A stretch of DNA of 64,000 bases from Capra hircus (GCF_001704415.2 NC_030811.1:72806069-72870068); one strand, 5' to 3'; positions 34,231 through 45,560 are shown, numbered from the stretch's first letter. A program made the numbers and translations. Notes: a model not told the origin generated them from the sequence alone.

Positions 34231-35393
34231 ACAGTATCTCAACTTGATCTCAAGGAAAGGCAGACCAGAACAAGGCTAATGCTGTGATGAATCAGGAAGC
34301 AGCAGCCACTCCTATCAGCCCAGAGAGGAAGGTGCTTGGTGTCCTGAACAATGTTCAAGTTCTGTGTCCAGACATTATAAAGTGTGCTTATTTCTGTCTT
34401 GATCCATCAGGATCACAGAGTGGCCTTGTCTTGTGCTGATGTTCTGTGAAATTGTTTATGTTCAGTGAGGGAACACGAAGACCTAGCTGTGAGTGCCAGC
34501 CAGTTCTGTATGCCAGGGGCGGCTTCCCGTTTTCTCAGGAGCATCTAAGAGAAATCCGTAATTTTTTAAAAGCCCCTATCATCCCCAGATTGCCTTCTAG
34601 GGACTTATGAAAAGTGGTCAGTCTTCTCTTTTAGTTTTTCTTTGCTGTTTACTGTAGAGTTATTACTGTTATCTGTCAGATGAGGAAATTCATCCTTTCT
34701 TCATCTCAAGGAATACATCAGTATTTGGCTCAGAGCACATGGGTAAGCACATTTATCCTGTGACAGATGAATTAAAATATGAGCAGTTCCAAGTGTCAAG
34801 AGTGTTTCATCATTCTGGTTGTTGTCAAAGGAGGTGAAGCCAGGTTGCTGGAGCTTATCCAAAAAGCTCACAGCTTTGGGCAACTCTCTGGGGGCGTGAG
34901 CCTGAGCCAGACAGTTCTCTCTGCCAACCAGAGTGGTTGGGCAGAGATCTTCCTTTACCAGCCCACAGATGAACTGTGGGCAAAGTGCCTTCCTTCTGGG
35001 TCACCAGGACTGGGTGCTGCAATGATGAACACCCTTTCCTCACTGGATTCTGTGTCCCTAGTGAGGTGCACACAGGATCTTCTTCCCAGACGCTGGGACA
35101 ACCTCATGCTAGACTTTCAGGTAAAGATCTGAAATGCTGCATTTTTCTTGTAGGCTAACAAAGCCTTGGAAAAACCCTGTGCAGCAGAGGCTTTTTGTCT
35201 TTGACTCCCTTATTTTGAGGTCTTCAAAACTGAGGTCAGTTTGGTGCCCATGAGGGGGCTTCCTTTGCTGTTCTAACCAACATGGACCTCCCCTAAAGGC
35301 AATTCAGAACCCAATACATGTGCCTGCAGCTTTACCCATCCAGAAGCATGCAACAGTTTTGGTTCCCCAATGCCAAATATGTTTTTCCCCTTT
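34231..35393. other. Unique non-coding DNA
   Basis: No repeat recognised. A 117-codon plus-strand frame at 34779-35132 ends in a donor-like CAGGTAAAG, but it has no known domain. Confidence 0.4.
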
Positions 35394-35404
35394 AGTATAC
35401 ACAT

Positions 35405-35729
35405 GAAAACTGAAAGTCGCTCATTCGTGTCTGACTCTTTGTGACCCCATGGACTATACAGTCCCTGGAATTCTCCAGGCCAGAATACTAGAGTGTTCTG
35501 GAAAATACTACATTTCCCTTCTCCAGGGGATTGTCCCAACCCAGGGATACGAACCCAGGTCTCCCACATTGCAGACGGATTCTTTACCAGTTGAGCCACA
35601 GGGAAGCCCAAGAATATTGGAATGGGTAGCCTATCCCTTCTCCAGCAGATTTTCCTGACCCAGAAATTGAACCGGGGCCTCCTGCATTGCAGGTAGATTC
35701 TTTACCAGCTGAGCTACCAGGGAAGCCCC
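35405..35729 (-). mobile_element. Bov-tA SINE with duplicated head, antisense
   Basis: A reversed Bov-tA ending in CACAGGGAAGCCC (about 35610) is followed directly by a second reversed tRNA-like unit ending in CCAGGGAAGCCCC. A single 10/11-bp TSD, AGTATACACAT at 35394-35404 and AGTACACACAT at 35730-35740, brackets both, so the dimer inserted as one unit. Confidence 0.87.
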
Positions 35730-35740
35730 AGTACACACAT

Positions 35741-36680
35741 AATCATTTATTATTTCTTATTCTTGACTACTGTTATGAATAATGACTTGCTATCAGTTAC
35801 AAGTAAGAGAAAATTCAACTAAAAGAGGTTTAAACAAGGGGGGGAAAAGGTATTCTTTCACAAGATGAGAAGCTCAGTGTTAGCACAGTCCCACAGTAGG
35901 TTACCCCAGCAGTTCATAATACGATTAAGGACACAGGTTCTTTTCTCTCTCCCCACTCCAGTCAGCACATCGACTTTTCCCTTTGAACTGGCTCCCTCAT
36001 GGTAGGCAAAACCCCCCCAGGGGGTCACACCTTCATATAAGTATCCAGTTGATGGGAAAGGAATGGAGAGCACCTTGTCCTTGGATACCTCCTGAAAAGA
36101 TAGGGCCTTCGCTAAAGGCCCTCATGCACCAGAATTGTGCCATATGCCCATTCTTGAACCAAATACTGACAGAATGGTTGAACTCTGATTCATTCACTTA
36201 ATCAAGAGTCACCTCCTTGAGCCAAAGAACTGCCTGGTCTCCCAGTGAAGAAGATGGTCACTAACTACATTTTTAAAAAAACAGTGTCTATTATCAAAGA
36301 AGTAAGGTAAGGCATGACACCTCAGTGGCCGCAGACAGAACCTAGCATACTTAAAGGTTTCTGAAAGAAAGCACGAGTCCAATATTACCTGCACACATGC
36401 CTTAAAGCAGTGTGATGTAGGGCTGCTTTGCGGAGTTACCTGCTTTTGGGTCAACTCAGAAGCAAGTAGATTTCACCCAGAAGCTGCTACCAAACCCAAC
36501 ACAAAGAATGCCAGAGATAAGACAAAACAAAATAGCAATTCTTTTTTTTTTAAGTGCAAACTATAGAATGTGATTCTAGAAGAAATATAAACTGGGCATT
36601 AAGTACACTGTGATTATTTGAGTTGTGTTTCTTTAAGGATTTAGGGTACAATGCTGTGACATTTTAACTTTCTTGTAGTG
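35741..36680. other. Unique non-coding DNA
   Basis: No repeat or gene recognised apart from short homopolymer runs. Confidence 0.4.
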
Positions 36681-36696
36681 CATTATAGTGTATGTG

Positions 36697-36921
36697 GGGC
36701 TTCCTAGGTGGCTCAATGGTAAACAATCCACCTGCCAATGCAAGTGTCAGAGGAGATGTGGGTTTGATCCCTGGTTCGGGAAAGATCCCCTGGAAAAGGG
36801 AATGACAGCCCACTCCAGTATTCTTATCTGGGAAATCCCATGGACAGAGGACCCTGGTGGGTTATAATCCATGGAGTCGCAAAGAGTCAGACACGACTGA
36901 GCAACTGACCACACACACATT
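36697..36921 (+). mobile_element. Bov-tA SINE, sense, full length
   Basis: Head GGGCTTCCTAGGTGGCTCAA, BovB-like body, ACACACA at the 3' end. TSD GTGTATGTG at 36688-36696 and 36922-36930. Confidence 0.88.
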
Positions 36922-36930
36922 GTGTATGTG

Positions 36931-37440
36931 CTTATTACAGTAATACTTGATTGAAATCTAATTTTCTCCAGAGTTCAAGGGTTGGAGGCAAATGAAAAAG
37001 TCAGGGGTAAAAAATGTCTTTGATTCCTCCACAGCCAGAAAGTAGAATGATTCCAAGAATTGATTTCATTAGGAATAGGGAGCTGAGAGCTAATGAGCCT
37101 CTCTAGATGGTCAAGGTCTCTTATTAGTTTTGGTGATAATCCTGGGTCTTCTTTCTCTATGTCAGACTTCTAGTGATGCTAGAAATCACTAGCATCTGAC
37201 TTGCACGATCCTTTTCAATTTTGAACTGGTTAAAGTTACCTCTTACTTGAAAGCTGGCTTTTCCAAGGATGCTGAGTATGACCAGAGTATCTGCTCTAGG
37301 GTTCTTATCACCCAAACCTTTCAGTATTTACATAAAGCACTCTGCATGGCCACCACCAGATGCTTAGAAGCATTGTGTATATATATCATATACATATACA
37401 CATCATGCTCTTTATACACATAATGCTCTTTGCCCTTTGT
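36931..37440. other. Unique DNA with TA/CA-rich patch
   Basis: 37375-37425 is a degenerate TATA/CATA simple sequence with an imperfect repeat of ATACACAT...ATGCTCTTT. No gene. Confidence 0.45.
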
Positions 37441-37660
37441 TCCAGTTATCTATGGATATAACAAAACATCCATATGGTGGTTTGAAGCATAATTGCAGTT
37501 GCTTAAAACATAGTTTTGTCTCTCTTACAGTTTCGTGGGTCAGGAATTCAGGAAGGACTCAGCAAGGTGCTTAGTCTGTGGTTCACCCAGCATAAGCAAA
37601 GAGGGGCAAATAGAGCTGAAGGATCCACCCTCAGTATGGCTTCCCCAAGTATAAGTCTGG
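37441..37660 (-). repeat. Possible old mammalian repeat
   Basis: GTTGCTTAAAACATAGTTTTGTCTC and CAGTTTCGTGGGTCAGGAATTC resemble a common ancient repeat with a TTAAAACAACA...GTGGGTCAGGAATT layout. Family and orientation uncertain. Confidence 0.4.
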
Positions 37661-37740
37661 CGCCTTGGTGTGCATCAGTCTGTCTGTCTGTCTCTTCTTC
37701 TGTCGGTTCTGTTTCTCTGGAAAACCTCAATGAATTATAA

Positions 37741-37772
37741 ACACACACACACACACACACATACATATACAT
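37741..37772. repeat. (AC)n microsatellite
   Basis: About eleven AC units followed by ATACATATACAT. A (TCTG)n-like run lies just upstream at about 37678-37690. Confidence 0.95.
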
Positions 37773-38899
37773 TTAACAAAAACACGACTTACCTTACCTG
37801 TTTACATACAGTGAAATCTGGTATTCTTTACTCTCCTCTGTTACAAAAAAAAAAATTGCTGATTACGATTCACTGACTGGATTTCATACTTGTAAAGCTT
37901 TCCCCTCCCTTTTCCCTATGTTATCAATGCCTTCACATTGTCTGAATTCTAGGCATCCTCATGAGTCATAAAGTAGGAATGTAACTTAAAACTTTAATTC
38001 AGCTCCTTGTCATTTTGCAAACAAAGATTCTGAGGAATAAGATCTGAAGTCATTTGCCTTTGATTCCTTTTATTCCCAGAAGTTGTTGTTTAATAACAGT
38101 TGTGCAAAGGCTGTAAAGTCACATCCTCCTACCTTGGGTATTTGCCTTTTAAAGAGGTGATTTCTAAAGACCTGCTTAAACCCAAGAAAGCCTGCCTAAG
38201 GGTGGATTTCAGGCATAGCTGCATCTGAGCAGTGGAGCCAGGCAAGGGAAAAACTTTGGATTGCATCTTCTCATCCCTCGCAGGCTGCACTGAACCATCT
38301 GTCTGAATATAAGATTACTTCTCTTCACAATAATTGATATGCTGGTTAGTCGTGGCCAATTTTTGTTTCTTTCCTGATGCTTGGGCCTAGTGTAAAAACA
38401 GCTCTGTCTTTTGTTTTCTTGTATTGTCAATAAGGAGGGCCTGGAGTGATATTCTGGAAGATAAGTCCTTTAGCCTGAAAAGATTGTATCCAAAAGTCAG
38501 GCAAGAGGCTGAATGAATGGTGCCACAAATTCCCACTATTCACTCTTCTGAAGTATAAGCATTTGGAGGTTAGGTGGTCCTAACCTAACCCTTAGTTTCC
38601 TGCCTGCACATTCTACCCACAGGGACCCCTAGAAACATAGTAAGATGTTATAAAGGACACCAGTCAGCAAATAAGGAAGTGAGTCATGGACAGCTTTATG
38701 CAGACTGACCTTCTGATGACCTGATCCATAGCCTGTTCACTCATGAAGGCAACTTGGCACCTAGTGAAATGTGAGGAGTGAACAGCTCTTATCAGCAAAG
38801 TTTTCTGTGTTGTTTTTGTTCTCAAGGCTTAATTTGATTCATCTTTTGTAAGTAGCAGAAATAAATGTTAGGGGAGGAGGGCCTTTCTTTGAAGTCTCT
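37773..38899. other. Unique non-coding DNA
   Basis: No repeat or gene recognised. Confidence 0.4.
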
Positions 38900-39108
38900 G
38901 GGCTTTCCTGGTGGCTCAGAGGGTAAAGAATCTGCCTGCAATGAGGGAGACCCAGGTTTGATCCCTGGGTCAGGAAGATCCCCTGGAAAAGGGACTGGCA
39001 ACCCACTCCAGCATTCTTACCTGGAGAATTCCGTGGACAGAGGAGCCTGAAGGGCTACAGTCCATGGAGTCACAACAAGTGGGACACAGCTGACGACACT
39101 TTCACTTT
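38900..39108 (+). mobile_element. Bov-tA SINE, sense, full length
   Basis: Head GGGCTTTCCTGGTGGCTCAG, box B GGTTTGATCC, BovB-like body and tail CACTTTCACTTTCA. No clear TSD. Confidence 0.87.
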
Positions 39109-40110
39109 CATACCAAACTCTAAGCTCTAAAAGGCACCATGTCCCAGATGTTTAGTATCCACCAGACTGTCTTTCACATAACGGACACTTAATTAATATC
39201 TGTGGCATGAATGAACATAAAATGGGCTAATTACTTCAACTGTACCTACAAAGATGGGGCCACTGCAGGAAGGGAGAAGTATTTGAAAGACTATAAAGCA
39301 GCATTTCCCCAGTTCTGAAGAACATGCTCTTATGCAATGCTCTTCCCCAAAAGAATTTCATTGTCATATCAGTTTAGGAAACAATACAGTCTACCATCCT
39401 ATAAAGTAGAATCCTGTGCACGTTTAGTGTAATAAAGACACTGAAAAGACCTATAAAGAAGCCCAGTATTTCTCAATACTCTTTGAACCTGGGGCCCTTC
39501 TGTGGTTGAACACCACTAACATTCTGTAGAACTCTGTCGAACTCAGTTTTGCAGAAAACACTGCAGGAAAATGCTGCTTTGGAAAAGTATGGTCATGTCT
39601 AGTACTGCAGGAGCATGGAAGTTAAGGCTCCAGTACTCACAACAACAACAGCAAAAACTGAACAAACTAAAAGTCAACAACTCTTCTTCAGTCCTCTGAG
39701 AACTGAGATCACCAGGCAAACTGGTGCTCCAGCATTGGAGAGATGCTGATAGGTGGATACAAAGAGTCACAGGTTATCAGAGCAGACACCTCTTTGGGAA
39801 ATAATGCCAGGTGGGAAAATATCAACTGTAATGGATATGTTGGAGGCTCAAGATGAACAAGTTAGAAACCTCAGGGGGAGCCGGTCTCAAGGGGTCCCCA
39901 CACATTTGGAAGTTTTACCTCCAGGAACTACCAAGTTCTCACAGTGAAGATAGGAGAAAAACCCCCCTAACCCTCACTTCCAGTTGTGAGTATGAGAAGA
40001 GGGAAAGTAACCATTTTGAAATACAACAGAATACTCGTCTTCCAATAAGGCTTGCCCTCAAAGGAAACTCTTTTCTAGAATCCAGTCAGCTGGGGTTTTA
40101 ACTAGAGCCT
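39109..40110. other. Unique non-coding DNA
   Basis: Nothing recognised. Confidence 0.4.
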
Positions 40111-40115
40111 AAGCA

Positions 40116-40620
40116 ACCTAGACAACATATTAAAAAGCAGAGACATTACTTTGCTGACAAAGGTCCATCTAGTCAAGCTAAGGTTTTTCCAGTAATCATG
40201 TATGGATGTGAAAGTTGGACCATAAAGAAAGCTGAGCACTGAAGAATTGATGCTTTTGAACTGTGGTGTTGGAGAAGACTCTTGACAGTCCCTTGGATTG
40301 CACGGAGATCCAACCAGTCCATCCTAAAGGAAATCAGTCCCGAATATTCATTGGAAGGACTGATGCTGAAGCTGAAACTCCAATACTTCGGCCACCTGAT
40401 GAGAAGAACGGACTCATTTGAAAAGACCCTGATTCTGGGAAAGACTGAAGGCAGGAGGAGAACGGGGTGACAGACGATGAGATGGTTGAATGGCATCACC
40501 AACCTGATAGACATGAGTTTGAGCGAGCTCCAGGAGTTGGTGATGAACAGGGAAGCCTGGCATACTGCAGTCCATGGGGTCACAGAGAGTCAGACACGAC
40601 TGAGCAACTGAACTGAACTG
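40116..40620 (+). mobile_element. BovB LINE 3' end, sense, 5'-truncated
   Basis: Runs from AACCTAGACAACATATT, after the RT palm, to the tail GAACTGAACTG. AAGCAACCTAGA at 40111-40122 and 40621-40632 is a 12-bp TSD. Its CAACCTAGA part is also native BovB sequence at the 5' junction, so the start is ambiguous by up to nine bases. Confidence 0.9.
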
Positions 40621-40632
40621 AAGCAACCTAGA

Positions 40633-41739
40633 GGAAGTGAAGTACCCAGGTCTTCCCACTCTAGGTATCTCCCTAGATGCCTAAGGGGGAAAAAGACTGA
40701 GAAGCACTTGTGAAGGTCACATGACAGGGGAACAAGTCAGGCAAAGACAGAGCCCTTTTGCCAGGTCTGAAGCATGCTGCCCTCCCCCCAGACCTCACTA
40801 CCACATCCCTGGGGCTCCTGTGCTATAACAAGGGGCTACCGTGGAAACTTGTGGAGAGGTCCAGCTTGAACTGAGTCCATGAGGAGTGCTGGGAGCAGGA
40901 AAACAGCAAAGATGACAGAGATGCCGTTTCCCCCCGCCTACCTTGAGTTTTCTCTCTTCCATCCCTTACTCTTCATGTTTGCTTCCCTCATCCACCGTAC
41001 CTTTCCACCTCCCTGGATCCCCTCCATACTCCAGTTTTCTCCTCTTGCATGACGCAGCCCTGAGGACTCCAGCCTGCAGTGCACCTGCCTGCATTTGTAG
41101 TCTTTACCACGTACATAACTTAGGTCCCCAGTTCAAATACCAGCTGGATTTTTTTTTCCTGATGGTTCCCTATCACCCCATTAGAATATCAGTTTCTTGA
41201 GAGCAGAGAAGTATGACTTGGAACCCACACCTGCTTGTGGCATGTAGTCTCCTGTTTCACATTACCCATTGGCTCAGTAGACATCTGTAGAGCCTCAGCT
41301 GCCAGCAGGCCTTTGGTAAGTGTTGTCCAAGAGATAGAAAGATAAATCACGTACAGTCTGTCCTCCATGAATTTATCTGTTGATACCTTTGGGAAGGGTT
41401 TGGGGGCTGGTTGACAAATGAGTTGGTCTCTTTGTACAAACTGAAAGAGAAAGAATGTGTAGTTGCAGAAATTTCCCTGAAGGGGGGCAGGTTCTCATGG
41501 AGTTTTTCTCAGCCTCTAAGATGAGGTCTATGTGGACAAATATGGCTTCAGTTGCATTTACCAAGAACTGCTCAAAAATTACCAGCAGGTATTTCCATGC
41601 TGACCTGTTCTGTTTTATTGTACTGAGGCAAAGCAAAAACAAAAAATAGAAACAAGACATGAAATCTTGACCCTTAAAGGAACTATGATTCTATCTCAAA
41701 AATACCTGAAATACCTAACATTTAGCAGAGTTGGACTGA
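40633..41739. other. Unique non-coding DNA
   Basis: 40940-41200 is pyrimidine-rich and may be an L2-like relic, but the match is weak. No gene. Confidence 0.35.
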
Positions 41740-41793
41740 GTTTCTAGTGACAGTTTGGATCTGACCCAAGTTTCTAGTGACAGTTTGGGTCTG
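41740..41793. repeat. 30-bp tandem duplication
   Basis: GTTTCTAGTGACAGTTTGG begins at 41740 and again at 41770. The second copy differs by one base in its first 24. Confidence 0.9.
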
Positions 41794-41823
41794 TTCAGAA
41801 TTACCTAGACCACTGGACCAATT

Positions 41824-43048
41824 CAGTTCAGTGCAGTCACTCAGTCGTGTCCAACTCTTTGCGACCCATGAATCGCAGCACGCCAGGCCTCCCTGTCCAT
41901 CACCATCTCCCGGAGTTCACTCAGACTCACGTCCATCGAGTCCGTGATGCCATCCAGCCATCTCATCCTCTGTCATCCCCTTCTCCTCCTGCCCTCAATC
42001 CCTCCCAGCATCAGAGGCTTTTCCAATGAGTCAACTCTTCTCATGAGGTGGCCAAAGTACTGGAGTTTCAGCTTTAGCATCAGTCCTTCCAAAGAAATCC
42101 CAGGACTGATCTCCTTCAAAATAGACTGGTTGGATCTCCTTGCAGTCCAAGGGACTCTCAAGAGTCTTCTCCAACACCACAGTTCAAAAGCATCAATTCT
42201 TCGGCACTCAGCCTTCTTCATAGTCCAACTCTCACATCCATACATGACCACAGGAAAAACTATAGTCTTGACTAGATGGACCTTAGTTGGCAAAGTAATG
42301 TCTCTGCTTTTGAATATACCATCTAGGTTGGTCATAACTTTTCTTCCGAGGAGTAAGCGTCTTTTAATTTCATGGCTGCAATCACCATCTGTAGTGATTT
42401 TGGAGCCCAGAAAAATAAAGTCTGACACTGTTTCCACTGTTTCCCCATCTATTTGCCATGAAGTGATGGGACCAGATGCCATGATCTTCGTTTTCTGAAT
42501 GTTGAGCTTTAAGCCAACTTTTTCACTCTCCTCTTTCACTTTCATCAAGAGGCTTTTGAGTTCCTCTTCACTTTCTGCCATAAGGGTGGTGTCATCTGCA
42601 TATCTGAGGTTATTGATATTTCTCCAGGTAATCTTGATTCCAGCTTGTGCTTCTTCCAGTCCAGCATTTCTCATGATGTACTCTGCATAGAAGTTAAATA
42701 AACAGGGTGACAATATACAGCCTTGACGTACTCCTTTTCCTATTTGGAACCAGTCTGTTGTTCCATGTCCAATTCTAACTGTTGCTTCCTGACCTGTGTA
42801 CAGATTTCTCAAGAGTCAGGTCAGGTGGTCTGGAATTCCCATCTCTTTCAGAATTTTCCACAATTTATTGTGATCCACACAGTCAAAGGCTTTGGCATAG
42901 TCATTAAAGCAGAAATAGATGTTTTTCTGGAACTCTCTTGCTTTTTCCATGATCCAGCAGATGTTGGCAATTTGATCTCTGGTTCCTCTGCCTTTTCTAA
43001 AACCAGCTTGAACATCAGGGAGTTCACGGTTCACATATTGCTGAAGCT
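41824..43048 (-). mobile_element. BovB LINE, antisense, 5'-truncated, young
   Basis: Reversed tail (TTCAGTTCAGTGCAGTCACT) to GTTCACATATTGCTGAAGC in the RT region. Divergence is the lowest among the longer BovB copies. A weak TSD (CACTGGACCAATT at 41811-41823, CTCTAGGACAATT at 43051-43063) is possible. Confidence 0.9.
41973..43034 (-). pseudogene. BovB ORF2 fragment: RT palm to C-terminal domain
   Basis: One reading frame of about 354 codons spans the RT palm and the region after it. It contains DYAKAFDCVDHNKL (block A-like), GVRQGCILSPCLFNFYAEYI (block B), the catalytic YADD box (reverse strand of 42591-42602), YGCESWTMKKAECRRIDAFE and GHLMRRVDSLEKPL. Only one stop lies inside, a TGA at 42816-42818. 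The frame closes at about 41973 at a second TGA, where sister copies have CGA, a CpG-decay change. The endonuclease domain and start are absent because the insertion is 5'-truncated, so it cannot encode a working element. Confidence 0.88.
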
Positions 43049-43084
43049 CACTCTAGGACAATTTCCTTTCTTTGTTAGAGATGT

Positions 43085-43275
43085 CACAGAACAGTGAAGA
43101 GCTGGTGCTTTGCAGTAGGTAGCCTGCCCCTTACTAGCCAAAGTAAATCTCTCAGAACCCAAGTTTCCTCACCTCTGTAATGGAGCAATAAGCTCTATCT
43201 TTCAGGTTTATTATGAGAATTAGAGATAATGCATACAAAGCACCAAGGCCAGTACCTGATAAGAAAGTAGTAGCA
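43085..43275 (+). repeat. MIR-like SINE
   Basis: AACCCAAGTTTCCTCACCTC followed by TATGAGAATTAGAGATAATG and AAGCACCAAGGCCAGTACCT is the MIR 3' half. Confidence 0.65.
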
Positions 43276-43300
43276 ATCGCATGATTAAAGTAGAAATATC

Positions 43301-43571
43301 CTGCTGCTGCTGCTGCTGCTAAGTCGCTTCAGTCGTGTCCGACTCTGTATGACCCCATAGACGGCAGCCCACCAGGCTCCATCATCCCTGGGATTCTCCA
43401 GGCAAGAACACTGGAGTGGGTTGCCATTTCCTTCTCCAATGCATGAAAGTGAAAAGTGAAAGTGAAGTCACTCAGTCGTGTCCAACTCTCAGCGACCCCA
43501 TGGACTGCAGCCTACCAGGCTCCTCCGTCCATGGGATTTTCCAGGCAAGAGTACCGGAGTGGGGTTCCATT
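43301..43571 (-). mobile_element. Bov-A2 SINE, antisense, near full length
   Basis: (CTG)n tail at 43301-43318 and two Bov-A units joined by the AAAGTGAAAAGTGAAAGTG linker. It ends at GGGGTTCCATT, a few bases short of the full 5' end. Confidence 0.9.
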
Positions 43572-44784
43572 CTGTTCAATAAGACTCCTTCCAGTAAAAC
43601 TGCAAGAAAAAACTCATAGAATAGATAATTTGTCCTCTTGATATGAGGCTTAAATTCTATCTCCCTTTTTCAAAGCGGTATCAGAAATAACATTAAACTG
43701 ATTATTTCCCTAGCATAAAAACACTTCATATTTCAGATCATATAACACAATGAGGACCCATCCAGTCTCAAAGTTATTTTGACTGAGTAAGATAATTTAG
43801 AGACACAGAGAGATTGTATGTTATAGAACTGACTAGCTCTTTCCAACCAGAGCTCGTACGCAATGTAAGGTACTATGATTATTCTAACAGTTCAGAATGA
43901 AAATAAATAGAATTTTTATACTATAAGTTTTTGGTAAATTTTTAGCTTGTTTTTCCATTAGTCTACAGAAAAGGATATTTGTTTTCCAGCGTGAAAGTTG
44001 ATCTTTATCTTTCTTGGCCCTGGGTTTTTTCTTCATTGAGGAAATTTAGACCTGCTGTGCCATAAGGATGGAAGTGCAACACCCAGCTTCTCTTGGTTCT
44101 GAGCATCGGGAAAGGCTCTGGGAGTAGTTCTAAACTCTGTGAGCTGATACAGATCTGAAGACCCTTCAGGAAACTCCTGGAGATTTGTGAGTTCTGAAGG
44201 TCCCACTGGCTCCAGAAAGGCCTAGAACCAGAACTCCCCAGGCAAACCATGATGGGTCTGTTAGCATTTGTCTCCCACTTACATTCAACCTCCAATATTC
44301 CAGAGTCTCTTGAAGCCAAAGTAGAACTGGCCTCCCAGTGCCTTGGCCTACGCACTGCCCCATGCTCTAAACATGGTTCAGACCTGGCCGTCCAGATATC
44401 TCTGTACCTTTCTCTAGGGGATGGAGGATCTGGCAAAGAGCCAAGCCCTGGGTGAGATGCCAGAATTCTTGTTATGTAAGAAACCTGTTTGACTTGCTCA
44501 TGCTTAAGTAGTGGTTTCAAAATGCTGTGTCATTCCCCTGCTGCAAGTTACTCGTAATTTAGTGGTTTCTGAAAGTGAACTTAGAATGTGCAGAAGACAC
44601 AGTCTCAGATCCACAGAGGTCATTTCCTTGGTTTTCGATCAACATGCTGTGGAACCTGGCCTTCAACTAAGTGTCTCCTTTGTCTCACTGTATGAGTGGT
44701 TATAAGTGGTTGTCCTCAGGCTGGTTTACATTTCTCCATGATGGACAGCATGACCAGTGGACCCTAACTGTTAAATACAACTAT
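43572..44784. other. Unique DNA with an orphan 171-codon frame
   Basis: The minus-strand frame 44005-44520 is the longest one outside known repeats. It has no domain I recognise and no adjacent signals. An uncharacterised LTR is an alternative. Confidence 0.35.
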
Positions 44785-44809
44785 GTTTTGTTTTGTTTTG
44801 TTTTGTTTT
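44785..44809. repeat. (TTTTG)n microsatellite
   Basis: Five uninterrupted GTTTT units. Confidence 0.95.
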
Positions 44810-44959
44810 CAGATCAGCTTTTTTATAGGGATAGGGTAAACCACCCCCCATCCTTGAATTAATCAGAGTGAACAGTGGGTGGTTAATAACTAACTATAGA
44901 AACTAATATTTCCTGAGCCCTGAATAGTATCAGGCACTGTTCTAAATGCTTTACATATA

Positions 44960-45047
44960 TTGGGTTAGCCAAAAATCCATTCATAAGATGTCAGAGAAAA
45001 ACTAAGATGTCATGGAAGAACCTGAACAAACTTTTTGACCAACCCAA
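44960..45047. mobile_element. Mariner-type MITE (88 bp)
   Basis: Starts TTGGGTTAGCCAAAAA and ends CTTTTTGACCAACCCAA, near-perfect terminal inverted repeats. The whole element folds as an imperfect palindrome (CATAAGATGTC...AAGATGTCATGG in the centre). TA dinucleotides flank it at 44958-44959 and 45048-45049, the mariner target. It resembles the ruminant mariner family. No transposase. Confidence 0.85.
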
Positions 45048-45056
45048 TATATGTTC

Positions 45057-45106
45057 CCGTGGGGTCGCGAAGAGTCAGACACAACTGAGCGACTGAACTG
45101 AACTGA
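45057..45106 (+). mobile_element. BovB 3' tail, 50 bp, sense
   Basis: CGTGGGGTCGCGAAGAGTCA to GAACTGAACTGA: only the last 50 bp of BovB. ATATGTTC at 45049-45056 and ATATGCTC at 45109-45116 form a 7/8-bp TSD overlapping the MITE's right TA. Confidence 0.8.
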
Positions 45107-45369
45107 ACATATGCTCATTCAGCCTGACAATCACTCTTTAGACAGATATTCTTACTACTCCTGTTTTAAGCTGAGGATGCTAAAGTGTGGAGTGTTTAAG
45201 TCATGCATTCAGAATCATACAACTGGAAGGTAGTCAGCCAGGAGTTGAACCCAAGAAGACTATACTCATAATTCCTGACCACTACACCATACTGCCTATC
45301 CTAGAGTTAGGGACCTAGAATCCAGCCTCACTTCTTGATATGTTTGTGAGAGCAATAGCATAGCCAATC

Positions 45370-45560
45370 ACCTAGTCATCCTAGCCAGAAACCTGAGATG
45401 AAAACCAGATTCCACTCCCTCCTTCTTTCCCTCTTACCCTTCACACCAAATAAATCAAACTCTATGATTCTAGGTTGAAAGGATACTTGCAATCAGTCTC
45501 CATCTAGTCACACATCATTACAGTCCATTGTCTGGGCTCCTTTCTAACATTCATATGGGT
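45370..45560 (+). repeat. L2-like fragment
   Basis: CACCTAGTCATCCTAGCCAG...GATTCCACTCCCTCC matches the L2 3' region layout. Confidence 0.45.

Larger units (their letters stand above)
44905..45300 (+). repeat. MIR-like SINE split by a MITE and a BovB tail
   Basis: CAGGCACTGTTCTAAATGCT before the MITE and GAGTTGAACCCAAGAAGACT...CTACACCATACTGCCTA after the BovB tail read as one MIR copy. Confidence 0.65.

Noticed and set aside
34779..35132. 117-codon frame ending in a splice-donor-like CAGGTAAAG
   Set aside because: No domain or codon-use signal I can see and no partner exon. Donor-like motifs occur by chance this often.
41944..42498. 184-codon plus-strand frame
   Set aside because: It is the antisense shadow of the BovB RT frame on the minus strand.
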